Source: Nitriliruptoraceae bacterium
Lineage (GTDB): Bacteria > Actinomycetota > Nitriliruptoria > Nitriliruptorales > Nitriliruptoraceae
Direction: 5' to 3'
DNA length: 10,029 nt
Assembly (NCBI GenBank): GCA_007134165.1
Contig: SLLJ01000122.1
Location: 1 to 10,029 of the forward strand
Part shown: positions 1 through 7,580 of the stretch, piece after piece
Layout of the letters: each line of letters opens with the position of its first letter
Position numbering within the stretch: position 1 is the first letter of the stretch
Made by a program: the position numbers and the translations under genes
The notes under the pieces: generated by a model
Seen by the model: the letters and a program-made list of their open reading frames with translations, nothing else
Database searches by the model: none
What the model was told of the DNA's origin: nothing

Positions 1-2349
1 GGGGACCACCTCGCGGGTGACCCGGACCGGCAGGCGCAGCGTCTCCTTCTTGACGGCGAGCTCGATCTCGGCCCCGTCCACGACCCCGAGCCGCTCGGCG
101 TCGTCGGGGTGCAGCCGGGCCTGCACCGGGCGCGCGGTGGCCATCAGGTCATCGGCGCCGGTGAGCATCGTCCCGCGATCCAGCAGCTGGGGCACGGCAA
201 CCAGCGTGAGCGCATCGGCGTCCTTGGCCGCCCGCCGGGAGCTGCGGGCGGGGGCCTCGGGCTCGGCGTCGGGATCCGGCGGGGCGGGCCATGCGTAGGG
301 CCGGGTGCGGGCGCCGAGGCGAGCCACCTCGGCCCTGATCCCGTCGAGGTCGTTGACCCCGAGGTCGTGGCCGAGCAGGGCGGCGAGCTGCACCACGATC
401 TCCCAGTCGTCCATCGTCAGCTCGGGCCCGTCGATCGCGCGGGCGAAGCGTTGGGGCCGACCTTCCCAGGTGGTGCGGGTGCCGGCCCGCTCCTGCGAGG
501 CGGTGGCGGGCAGCACGACGTCGGCATAGCCGGTCACGGTGCCGGTCAGCGCAAGGTCCTGTGCGATCACCACCTTGGCCTTGGTCAGCGCCTTGACGGC
601 CAGGGCCGGCGACGCGGCGTCGCGCACCGGGTCCACGCCGATCAGGTGCAGCACGTCGATGCGGCCCTTGGAGGCGTCGGTGAGCAGCTGCTGCAGGTCG
701 CGCCCGGGGGTATCGGGCAGCGCGGTGCCCCACACCGCCTCGACCTCGGCGCGGTCGTCGGGATCGTCCAGCCGACGCCCGCCGGGCAGCAGCCCCGCCG
801 CCAGCCCGGCCTCGAGCGCCCCGCGGGCCCCGGCACGGCGGGCCACGCCCGCGACCTTGCCACCGACGGCTTCGGCGAGGTGCGCGCCGGCGCTCAGTGC
901 CAGCGGACCGGCCCGTTCACCGACCAGGACCACGGGTGCGTCGGCGTCGCGCAGCGCGGCCGGCACCGGGTCGTGCTCGCCGGCCGTGGCCAGCCGCCGG
1001 ACCAGGTCGGTCAGCGCCGCCGCCTCCTGCCCGGGGTCGGTGGGCACCCACCGCCAGGCCAGCGACGCCAGGCTGCCCAGCGCCGGACCGACCACCACGA
1101 TGCGGGCGGTGTGGTTGCGCCAGGCCTTGCGCAGCCGCAGGTGGAGGATGGGGACCTCCTCCTCGGGGTCGAGGCCGGCGACCACGATGACCGGGGCGGC
1201 CTCCACCTCGGCGTAGGTGGCGGTGTCGTTGGTGATCAGGGCGGCGGCTTCGTCGCGCTCGGTGTCGGGCGCGAAACGCGTGCGGTGGTCGAGGTCGTCG
1301 CCGCCGAGCACCGTGCGGGCGTACTTGGCGACGAGGTAGGCGTCCTCGTCAGCGAGCCGGGAGCCGGTCAGCACCGCCACCCGGCCCTCACCGGTCTCGC
1401 GGGCCTCGGTGATCGCCGCCACGGCCCTGAGCAGCGCCTCGGACCAGGCGGCGGGCCGCAGCTCCCCCTGCTCGTCACGTAGCAACGGGGTGGTCACCCG
1501 GGTGGGGGCGGTGAGGTGGGTGAACCCGAACCGCCCCTTGTCGCAGTTCCAGGCCTCGTTGACGGCCATGTTGGTGCGGGCGAGCTGGCGCTGGATGTCG
1601 CCGCGCCGCGACTGCACGGTCAGGTTGCAGCCCGCCGAGCAGTGGTCGCAGACGCTGGGCGTGGTGACCACGTCGAAGGGCCGGGCCTTGAAGCGGTAGG
1701 AGGTCGAGGTCAGCGCCCCCACCGGGCAGATCTGGATCACGTTGCCCGAGAAGTAGCTCTCGTAGGGTTCGTCCTCGTAGATCGCCACCTGCTCGAGCGC
1801 GCCTCGCTCGAACAGCTCGATGAACGGGTCGCCCGAGATCTGCTCGGAGAAGCGGGTGCAACGCGCACACAGCACGCAGCGCTCGCGATCGAGCAGGATC
1901 TGGGGGCTGACCGCCACCGGCTTGTCGAAGCGGCGCTTCTGGTCGATGAAGCGCGAGAAGTTCGCCCCGTGCTTGAGCGCCTGGTCCTGCAGTGGACACT
2001 CCCCGCCCTTGTCGCACATCGGACAGTCCAGCGGGTGGTTGACGAGCAGGAACTCGAGCGTTCCCTCCTGGGCCTTGCGGGCCATGTCGGAGGTCAGGTG
2101 GGTGCGTACGACCATGCCGTCGTTGACCGGGGTCGTGCACGACATCATCGGCTTGGGCGCCCCCTCGACCTGAACGACGCACTGCCGGCAGGCGCCGACG
2201 GGGTCGAGCAGGGGGTGGTCGCAGAAGCGCGGGACGATCGTGCCCAACGCCTCGGCCGCGCGGATGACCAGCGTGCCCTTGGGCACGGTGATCTCCTCGC
2301 CGTCGATGGTCAGCGTGACGGTGTCCACGGGTAGCTCCGGAGCGCTCAC
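1..2349 (-). CDS. nuoG: NADH-quinone oxidoreductase subunit G (3' end cut off by window edge)
   Basis: Large Fe-S subunit of the NADH module of complex I, carrying electrons from NuoF toward the quinone module on the cytoplasmic arm. 783 codons are visible with no stop reached. In order: a 2Fe-2S ferredoxin fold (N1b ligands C43, C54, C57, C71), a His-Cys3 site (N5: H105, C109, C112, C118), an N4 site (C158, C161, C164, C208), an N7 site (C234, C237, C241, C269), then a molybdopterin-oxidoreductase-like domain from about residue 285. A molydopterin-binding-like C-terminal domain begins near 741. Cluster roles come from family knowledge; the ligands are read directly. The GTG start at 2349 overlaps the nuoF stop by 4 bases (GTGA). 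An alternative GTG at 2328 has a clear GGAG six bases upstream and would give a start typical of the family, so the first seven residues are uncertain. About 35 residues around 700-735 are Pro/Ala/charge-rich and poorly conserved-looking. Confidence 0.96.
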   Translation of the reverse strand, partial: MSAPELPVDTVTLTIDGEEITVPKGTLVIRAAEALGTIVPRFCDHPLLDPVGACRQCVVQVEGAPKPMMSCTTPVNDGMVVRTHLTSDMARKAQEGTLEFLLVNHPLDCPMCDKGGECPLQDQALKHGANFSRFIDQKRRFDKPVAVSPQILLDRERCVLCARCTRFSEQISGDPFIELFERGALEQVAIYEDEPYESYFSGNVIQICPVGALTSTSYRFKARPFDVVTTPSVCDHCSAGCNLTVQSRRGDIQRQLARTNMAVNEAWNCDKGRFGFTHLTAPTRVTTPLLRDEQGELRPAAWSEALLRAVAAITEARETGEGRVAVLTGSRLADEDAYLVAKYARTVLGGDDLDHRTRFAPDTERDEAAALITNDTATYAEVEAAPVIVVAGLDPEEEVPILHLRLRKAWRNHTARIVVVGPALGSLASLAWRWVPTDPGQEAAALTDLVRRLATAGEHDPVPAALRDADAPVVLVGERAGPLALSAGAHLAEAVGGKVAGVARRAGARGALEAGLAAGLLPGGRRLDDPDDRAEVEAVWGTALPDTPGRDLQQLLTDASKGRIDVLHLIGVDPVRDAASPALAVKALTKAKVVIAQDLALTGTVTGYADVVLPATASQERAGTRTTWEGRPQRFARAIDGPELTMDDWEIVVQLAALLGHDLGVNDLDGIRAEVARLGARTRPYAWPAPPDPDAEPEAPARSSRRAAKDADALTLVAVPQLLDRGTMLTGADDLMATARPVQARLHPDDAERLGVVDGAEIELAVKKETLRLPVRVTREVVP

Positions 2350-3686
2350 GACGGCCCCGCCGCCGCCGGGAAGGCGGTGAACTCCACCGTCGGCGCGTCC
2401 GGCGCCGGCGGGTAGAGACCAAACGGGCAGCGCCGCTCACGGATGTAGGTCTCGTACTCGTCGCGGAAGTACTTCAGGCTCGAGACGATCGGGGAGGTCA
2501 TGCCGTCACCGAGCGCGCAGAAGCTACGCCCGAAGATGTTGTCGCAGACGTCCTCGAGCAGCTCGAGGTCCTCCATACGCCCCCCACCGGTCACGATCCG
2601 GCGCAGCACCTGCGACAGCCAGTAGCCGCCCTCCCGGCACGGGGTGCACTTGCCGCACGACTCGTGCTCGTAGAACTCGGTGAAGCGAAGCACGGTGTCG
2701 ACCACCGAGGTCTGCGTCGAGTAGATCATCAGCGCGCCCGTGCCCAGCAGCGAGCCCTCAGCGGCGATGTCCTCGAAGGTGTAGGGGGTATCGGCGGCCG
2801 AGGCCGGCAGCATCGGGGTGGAGGAGCCCCCGGGGCAGAAGAACCTCAACTCGCGGCCGTCCTTCATCCCCCCGGCAAGCTCGATCATGTCGGCCACGGT
2901 GGTACCCAGCGCCACCTCGTAGTTTCCCGGCCGCTCGACCTCACCCGAGATGCACATCAGCTTGGGACCGGGCGACTTGTCGGTGCCCCACTGCCGCCAC
3001 CAGTCCACCCCGTGGCGCAGGATGAAGGGCACGGCCGCGATCGACTCGACGTTGTTGACCGTGGTGGGGCAGCCGAACAGCCCGTGCGCAGCCGGGAACG
3101 GCGGGCGCAGCCGGGGCTGGCCGCGCCTGCCTTCCAGCGAGTCCAGCAGCGCGGTCTCCTCCCCACAGATGTAGGCACCCGCCGCCCGGTGCAGGGTGAG
3201 GTCGAAGCGCCGGCCCGAGCCCATCACGTCCGCTCCGAGGTAGCCCTTGGCGTACGCCTGGCGGATCGCGGCGGCCAGCTGCCGGCCGGCGTGCGCGAAC
3301 TCCCCGCGCAGGTAGATGTAGCCCTGCTCGGAGTTGAGCGCGAGCCCACCGACGATCATGCCCTCGATGAGCTGGTGCGGATCCAACTCCATCAGGGGCC
3401 GGTCCTTGAAGGTGCCCGGTTCCCCCTCGTCGGCGTTGCAGACGATGTAGATGGGCTTACCGGTCCCCTGGGCCACGAACGACCACTTCAGGCCGGTGGG
3501 GAACCCGGCCCCGCCTCGGCCCCGCAGCCCGGAGTCCTTGACGGCCTGGACGATCTCAGCGGGCTCCATACCCAGCGCGATGCGCAGTCCCTCATAGCCA
3601 TCGTGCTGCTCGTAGACCTCGAGGTCAGCCACGCCGTCGATGTCGTAGCGGTAGGACATCGCGGTGACCTGGCCGGTGGTTCCCAT
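2346..3686 (-). CDS. nuoF: NADH-quinone oxidoreductase subunit F (NADH/FMN-binding)
   Basis: Flavoprotein that oxidises NADH and passes electrons via FMN to the first 4Fe-4S cluster of complex I. It is 446 residues, the usual length. Visible motifs are the glycine-rich FMN/NADH segment RGRGGAGFPTGLKW (55-68), the acidic NADH-pocket segment NADEGEPGTFKDR (84-96), GAYICGEETAL (170-180), an SLBB-like stretch around 245-295, and the N3 cluster ligands C344, C347 and C350 in SCGKCTPCREG plus C390. The ATG at 3686 has a perfect AGGAGG at 3700-3695, eight bases away, lying inside the end of nuoE. An in-frame ATG nine codons later (MSYRYD) lacks a comparable site. The 3' end overlaps nuoG by 4 bases, and nuoE ends 3 bases upstream. 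Confidence 0.98.
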   Translation of the reverse strand: MGTTGQVTAMSYRYDIDGVADLEVYEQHDGYEGLRIALGMEPAEIVQAVKDSGLRGRGGAGFPTGLKWSFVAQGTGKPIYIVCNADEGEPGTFKDRPLMELDPHQLIEGMIVGGLALNSEQGYIYLRGEFAHAGRQLAAAIRQAYAKGYLGADVMGSGRRFDLTLHRAAGAYICGEETALLDSLEGRRGQPRLRPPFPAAHGLFGCPTTVNNVESIAAVPFILRHGVDWWRQWGTDKSPGPKLMCISGEVERPGNYEVALGTTVADMIELAGGMKDGRELRFFCPGGSSTPMLPASAADTPYTFEDIAAEGSLLGTGALMIYSTQTSVVDTVLRFTEFYEHESCGKCTPCREGGYWLSQVLRRIVTGGGRMEDLELLEDVCDNIFGRSFCALGDGMTSPIVSSLKYFRDEYETYIRERRCPFGLYPPAPDAPTVEFTAFPAAAGPS

Positions 3687-3689
3687 GCG

Positions 3690-4592
3690 CTAGGCCTCCT
3701 CGGTCGCATCGTCGGGGTCGGACGAGGGCACCACCGGCGGCTGGTCGGCCGCCGGGAGCACCGCGTCCGGTGTGGCGGCGTCGTCGCCGGTCACCTGCTG
3801 GGCGAGCTCCTGGGCGGTGTCGGTGCCCGTGGCGGCGAGCTCCTCGACCACCTCCTGTTCCTGCGGCGCGGGTGGGGAGCCAGGTGGCGTGTCGAACGCC
3901 GCGCGGAACGCCGCCCCACCGTGACCGCTGGGGTCGCCACCGGGGTGGGTGACGGGCAGGTCGGTCTCGCCAGTGCGGTAGGCCGGGGGTACCGCGGCCG
4001 CCGCCTGCAGCCGGGCGGCTTCGACCAGCTGGTCGTGGACCCCGTCGTCGATGCCGGAGAACTCGCGCTCCACGGCGGTGAACGTCGCGGGAACGTGGCC
4101 CGAGCGGTTGGAGGCGGGTGGCTCACCGGCCTTGGCGGCGTTCAGCAGCCCCATGGCCTCGTCATGGGTCACCGGGCCGTACATCTCGTAGTTGATCTGC
4201 ACGACCGGCGCGGCGTCGCAGATGCCGAGGCACTCGGCGTGCTCGACCATGACCCCGGCGCCGTCGGGGTCGACGTGCCGCCCCCCGCAGGCCTCGACGT
4301 AGGCCTCGTAGATCGCCTGAGCACCGGCGATCTTGCAGGTCGGGTTGGTGCACACGCTCAGCAGGTAGTTGCCGACCGGTTCGCGCTTGTACATGGTGTA
4401 GAAGGTGGCGACCGCGCCGACCTCGGCCCGGGTCAGCCCGAGGACCTCGGCGGCCAGCGCCATGCCCTCGTCGCTGACATAGCCGTCGACGGACTGCACC
4501 AGGTGCAGGATCGGCAGCAGTGCCGCGCGCGCCACCGGGTAGCGCAGCGCGAGCGCCTGTGCCTCCTCACGCGTGGTCTCGGTGATGGCCAT
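3690..4592 (-). CDS. nuoE: NADH-quinone oxidoreductase subunit E with long C-terminal tail
   Basis: Thioredoxin-like 2Fe-2S subunit of the NADH module, partner of NuoF. The N1a ligands are C81 and C86 (CTNPTC) and C121 and C125 (CLGIC). The helical N-terminal domain (about 1-75, including the ATFYTMYKREPVG segment) and the ferredoxin domain (about 76-155) are standard. The protein is 300 residues, whereas many NuoE proteins are about 160-250. Residues from about 155 onward form an Ala/Pro/Asp/Glu-rich tail, mostly disordered in appearance, with one possibly helical stretch near 172-205. I chose ATG 4592 because AGGAGA lies nine bases upstream (4607-4602); a GTG at 4610 in frame would add six residues and put that site inside the gene. 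nuoD ends 21 bases upstream and nuoF starts 3 bases downstream. Confidence 0.96.
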   Translation of the reverse strand: MAITETTREEAQALALRYPVARAALLPILHLVQSVDGYVSDEGMALAAEVLGLTRAEVGAVATFYTMYKREPVGNYLLSVCTNPTCKIAGAQAIYEAYVEACGGRHVDPDGAGVMVEHAECLGICDAAPVVQINYEMYGPVTHDEAMGLLNAAKAGEPPASNRSGHVPATFTAVEREFSGIDDGVHDQLVEAARLQAAAAVPPAYRTGETDLPVTHPGGDPSGHGGAAFRAAFDTPPGSPPAPQEQEVVEELAATGTDTAQELAQQVTGDDAATPDAVLPAADQPPVVPSSDPDDATEEA

Positions 4593-4613
4593 GGTGGTGG
4601 CTCTCCTCACGTC

Positions 4614-5942
4614 TCAGCGGTCGACGTCACCCATGACCGGGTCGAGGGAGGCGACGACCACGACCACGTCGGCCACCCCCTGACCACGGGCCATGACGTC
4701 GGCCGCCTGCAGGTTGACGAAGGACGGGGCGCGCACGTGGACCCGGTAGGGCTTGTTGGTCCCGATCGAGGTCACCGCGTATCCCAGCTCCCCGCGCGGG
4801 GACTCGACCGGCACGTAGACCTGTCCGGGGGGGACGGTGAAACCCTGGGTCACCAGCTTGAAGTGATTGATCAACGCCTCCATGGACTCACCCATGATGT
4901 GGCGGATGTAGTCCGGATCGTTGCCGATGCCGTCCGCGCCGAGCGACTGCTGCGAAGGCCAGGCGATGCGCTTGTCGTCGACCATGACTGGCCCACCGGG
5001 CAGTACCTCGAGCGCCTGGCGGATGATGTGCATCGACTGGCGCATCTCCTCGAGGCGGATCAGGAAGCGGGCGAAGGAGTCGCCTTCGGTGCGGGTGGGC
5101 ACGTCGAACTCGTAGCGCTCGTAGCCCGAGTAGGGCTGGGCCTTGCGCAGGTCCCATGGCACCCCGGCCGCCCGCAGCACCGGCCCGGTGACCCCCAGCC
5201 GCAGGCAGGTGTCGGCATCGATCCGCCCGACGTTCTTGAGTCGTGCGTGCCAGATGGGGTTCTCGACCAGCAGGTCCTCATAGTCACGCATGCGTTCGGC
5301 GAGCAGATCCACCAGCGCGGCACTGCGCTCGAGGAAGTCGTCGGTGACGTCCTGGGCGAGCCCCCCGGGCCGGATGTAGGCGTGGTTCATGCGCAGCCCG
5401 GACTGGGCCTCGAACAGGTCGAGGATGTGCTCGCGCTCGCGGAAACCGAACTCCATGACGGTGGTCGAGCCCAGCTCCATCCCCCCGGTCGCCAGCCACA
5501 CCAGGTGGCTGGCGATGCGGTTGAACTCCAGCAGGATGACGCGGACCACCTCGGCGCGTTCGGGGACCCGTACTCCCAGCAGCTTCTCGGTCGCAAGGCA
5601 GAAGGCGGCCTCGTTGTAGAACGGCGAGAGGTAGTCCATGCGGGTCACGAAGGTGGTGCCCTGCACCCAGGTGCGCACCTCGGTGTTCTTCTCGATGCCG
5701 GTGTGCAGGTAGCCCACGATCGGGGTGAGCCGGGTGACGGTCTCGCCGTCGAGGTCGAGCACCAGGCGCAACACCCCGTGGGTCGAGGGGTGCTGGGGGC
5801 CCATGTTGACCGTGATGTGGTCATCGCTGACCGCGTCGACGACCGATTCCCAGTCCGCCCCCTCGACGTAGATGTCGTCATCGAGGTCGGCGGCAGTGGC
5901 CGGCGGGGTGGCCGAGGGGGTGGCGGTGGGGTCGATCGCCAT
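4614..5942 (-). CDS. nuoD: NADH-quinone oxidoreductase subunit D (49 kDa-type quinone-site subunit)
   Basis: Hydrogenase-like subunit that, with NuoB, forms the menaquinone-reduction cavity at the arm-membrane junction. It is 442 residues, near the family norm, and is separate from NuoC. The signature MGPQHPSTHGVLR spans 47-59. H55 and Y104 (in RMDYLSP) align by spacing with the quinone-head-group His and Tyr known from bovine 49 kDa and Thermus Nqo4. ESPRGELG (380-387) and the C-terminal DPVMGDVDR (434-442) are also family hallmarks. The N-terminal 30 residues are a Thr/Ala/Pro and acidic extension. The start is ATG 5942, sharing one base with the nuoC stop (TGATG). GAGGTGAT, a long match to the 16S rRNA 3' end, lies six bases upstream (5956-5949), so this gene has a very strong ribosome site as well as coupling. 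Confidence 0.98.
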   Translation of the reverse strand: MAIDPTATPSATPPATAADLDDDIYVEGADWESVVDAVSDDHITVNMGPQHPSTHGVLRLVLDLDGETVTRLTPIVGYLHTGIEKNTEVRTWVQGTTFVTRMDYLSPFYNEAAFCLATEKLLGVRVPERAEVVRVILLEFNRIASHLVWLATGGMELGSTTVMEFGFREREHILDLFEAQSGLRMNHAYIRPGGLAQDVTDDFLERSAALVDLLAERMRDYEDLLVENPIWHARLKNVGRIDADTCLRLGVTGPVLRAAGVPWDLRKAQPYSGYERYEFDVPTRTEGDSFARFLIRLEEMRQSMHIIRQALEVLPGGPVMVDDKRIAWPSQQSLGADGIGNDPDYIRHIMGESMEALINHFKLVTQGFTVPPGQVYVPVESPRGELGYAVTSIGTNKPYRVHVRAPSFVNLQAADVMARGQGVADVVVVVASLDPVMGDVDR

Positions 5943-6616
5943 CAGTCGATCACCTCGCGCAGGTCGCGCTCGTTGGGCGGCGGGATGAACTTGTCGTTCT
6001 TGTAGGGGATGTCGATGCCACCGAGGGGGTAGTCCTTGCGGTGGGGGTGGCCGATCCAGTCGTCGGGCATCAGGATCCGCGTGAGGTCGGGGTGCCCCTC
6101 GAACTCGACCCCGAAGAAGTCGTAGACCTCCCGCTCGTGGAAATCGGCCGTCGGGTAGATCTCGGTCACCGAGGGCAGCCGCGGGGCGGTGTCAACGGTC
6201 CCCACCGAGATCCGGAAGTGGTGGTTGCGCGACACCGAGCGCAAGACGTAGAGCACCTCGATGACGCCGTGCTCGCGCGACACGCGGTACTCGGGCCAAC
6301 CGGTGGTCGAGGTCTGCCGCGCGATGACGTGCTCGCCGGCGGGCCAGTGCACTCCCGACAGGTCGGAGAGCAGTTCGCAGCTGAGCTCATCGTCATCGCG
6401 GCAGAAGGTGACCATCTCGACCAGGTCGTCGGGCTCGACGTGCAAGGTCAACTCACCGAACGCCTGCTGGACGCGGACCTCGGGGAAGCGTTCGGTGACG
6501 CGCTGGGCGATGGCGTCGAGGGTGAGCGACGAGCGGCCCGACACGCCGGTGGAGGCCGTGGGGACCAGGGACCCAACGCGCGGCGCGGTGCTACGAGCGG
6601 GGGTCGCTTCGCTCAC
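5942..6616 (-). CDS. nuoC: NADH-quinone oxidoreductase subunit C (30 kDa-type)
   Basis: Structural subunit of the quinone module that packs against NuoD in the cytoplasmic arm and carries no cofactor. It is 224 residues from GTG 6616. The complex I 30 kDa signature is clear: HEREVYDFFGVEFEGHPDLT (160-179) followed by RILMPDDW and HPHRKDYPLGG (190-200). Residues 1-30 form a Ser/Thr/Ala/Pro-rich leader not expected to be part of the fold. The start overlaps the nuoB stop by 4 bases (GTGA). The frame is open much further upstream, but that extension lies wholly inside nuoB and does not resemble the family, so it was rejected. A GGGGGCG run just upstream is only a modest ribosome site, so coupled initiation from nuoB is likely. 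Confidence 0.96.
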   Translation of the reverse strand: MSEATPARSTAPRVGSLVPTASTGVSGRSSLTLDAIAQRVTERFPEVRVQQAFGELTLHVEPDDLVEMVTFCRDDDELSCELLSDLSGVHWPAGEHVIARQTSTTGWPEYRVSREHGVIEVLYVLRSVSRNHHFRISVGTVDTAPRLPSVTEIYPTADFHEREVYDFFGVEFEGHPDLTRILMPDDWIGHPHRKDYPLGGIDIPYKNDKFIPPPNERDLREVID

Positions 6617-7101
6617 GCCCGCGCCCCCTGCTCGGCGAAGGTCTCGTGCTTGATCTTCTCGTGCAGCTTGAGGATGCCGTCGAGCAGCATCTCGGGCCGC
6701 GGTGGGCAGCCAGGCACGTACATGTCGACGGGGACCACGTGGTCCACACCCTGCACCAGGGCGTAGTTGTTGAACATGCCGCCCGAGGTCGCGCACACCC
6801 CCATCGACAGCACCCACTTGGGATCCGACATCTGGTCGTAGATGCGGCGCAGCACCGGGGCCATCTTGTTGGACACGCGCCCGGCGACGATCATGAGGTC
6901 GGCCTGCCGCGGCGAAGCGCGGAAGACCTCCATGCCGAAGCGGGCCATGTCATGACGCGGCCCGCCGCTGGCCATCATCTCGATCGCGCAGCACGCCAGC
7001 CCGAAGGTCGCCGGCCACAGCGAGTTGGCACGGGTGTAGTTGACGATCCGCTCGACGTTGGTGAGCAGGATCCCCGACGGCAGTTTCTCCTCTAGTCCCA
7101 C
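6613..7101 (-). CDS. nuoB: NADH-quinone oxidoreductase subunit B (cluster N2)
   Basis: Carries the terminal 4Fe-4S cluster N2, which hands electrons to menaquinone at the interface with NuoD. It is 162 residues. The unusual tandem-cysteine ligand pair C37-C38 (GLACCAIEMM), C103 (GVCATSGGMF) and C132 (VPGCPPRPE) are all present. The start is GTG 7101, preceded by AGGAGG at 7113-7108 with a six-base gap, and overlapping the end of nuoA by 10 bases. The frame stays open to about 7323, but that extension lies within nuoA and is Arg/Pro/Gly-rich nonsense typical of a shadow reading. The 3' end overlaps nuoC by 4 bases. Confidence 0.97.
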   Translation of the reverse strand: MGLEEKLPSGILLTNVERIVNYTRANSLWPATFGLACCAIEMMASGGPRHDMARFGMEVFRASPRQADLMIVAGRVSNKMAPVLRRIYDQMSDPKWVLSMGVCATSGGMFNNYALVQGVDHVVPVDMYVPGCPPRPEMLLDGILKLHEKIKHETFAEQGARA

Positions 7102-7451
7102 TCGAGCCCTCCTCGGCCGAACTCGTACACGAACGCGACCCCGAGGATCGCCACGAAGACGCCCATCTGGGCCAGACCGAACCACCCGAAGGACCGGAAC
7201 ACCACCGCCCACGGGTAGAGGAACACGGTCTCGATGTCGAAGATGAGGAACAGCATCGCCACGAGGTAGAACCGGATCGGGAAGCGGGTCGTGCGGATCT
7301 CGGCCAGCGGCTCGTTGCCGCACTCGTAGGCGCTGAGCTTGGTCGGGTTGGGTACCCGTGGGCCGACCAGGCTGCTGACCACCAGCGACCCGGCGGCGAA
7401 CGCGGTCGCCACGACGGCCAGGATCAGGACCGGTAGGTACTCCTCGAACAC
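7092..7451 (-). CDS. nuoA: NADH-quinone oxidoreductase subunit A (membrane subunit)
   Basis: Small membrane subunit (ND3 type) beside the quinone cavity. It is 119 residues with three predicted membrane helices (about 6-29, 60-83, 93-110). The long loop between helices 1 and 2 carries the conserved YECG (42-45); C44 corresponds to the ND3 loop cysteine. RFPIRFYLVAMLFLIFDIET follows, with acidic D72 and E74 in helix 2. The GTG at 7451 was chosen because CGAGG lies about six bases upstream and the resulting MFEEYLPVL start looks like the family. A GTG at 7520 in the same frame would add 23 Pro/Thr/Arg residues with only a weak ribosome site. First gene of the nuo operon; the gap to the upstream reductase is 127 bp. 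Confidence 0.93.
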   Translation of the reverse strand: MFEEYLPVLILAVVATAFAAGSLVVSSLVGPRVPNPTKLSAYECGNEPLAEIRTTRFPIRFYLVAMLFLIFDIETVFLYPWAVVFRSFGWFGLAQMGVFVAILGVAFVYEFGRGGLEWD

Positions 7452-7485
7452 GGCGAACCTCGGGGTCGTGGTCGTGGGGGTGGGT

Positions 7486-7498
7486 CGCCGCAGCGGCG
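7486..7498. repeat. 13-bp palindrome in the nuoA leader
   Basis: CGCCGCAGCGGCG is a perfect palindrome around the A at 7492, located 35 bases upstream of the chosen nuoA start. It could be a regulator site or a tiny hairpin. If nuoA really starts at 7520 it would be coding instead. GC-rich palindromes of this size are not rare in such DNA. Confidence 0.25.
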
Positions 7499-7537
7499 GT
7501 TGGGGGCGACTGCGGACCACCGGCCCCCAGCGTAGGC

Positions 7538-7580
7538 GACCGCCCGGCGGGGCTCCGACGCCGCCTCGGCCGGGGCGGTC
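7538..7580 (-). terminator. Imperfect hairpin at the end of the reductase gene
   Basis: Plus-strand GACCGCCCGGC (7538-7548) faces GCCGGGGCGGTC (7569-7580), giving 11 pairs with a single bulged base and a 20-base loop. It begins within the reductase stop codon on the minus strand. No run of U follows, so it would be a non-canonical high-GC terminator or processing structure. It may separate the reductase from nuoA or lower read-through; that is inference. Confidence 0.35.

Noticed and set aside
109..1482. Plus-strand open frame of 457 codons opposite nuoG
   Set aside because: Antisense shadow of nuoG. The composition is Gly/Gln/His/Arg-rich, with no recognisable motif and no promoter or ribosome site that compels it.
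1475..2440. Minus-strand 321-codon frame overlapping the start of nuoG
   Set aside because: It is out of frame with nuoG, whose correct frame shows all Fe-S ligands. This reading is Arg/Pro-rich low-complexity.
2664..6005. Plus-strand open frame of 1113 codons opposite nuoF, nuoE and nuoD
   Set aside because: It is antisense to three genes with complete family motifs. The translation is His/Gly/Val/Arg/Asp-rich without domains, as expected from the reverse reading of high-GC codons.
7529..7557. Possible nuoA promoter: minus-strand TACGCT (7534-7529)
   Set aside because: It fits TANNNT, but the bases at the -35 distance (CGGAGC or TCGGAG) do not resemble TTGACA, so the support is too weak to list.
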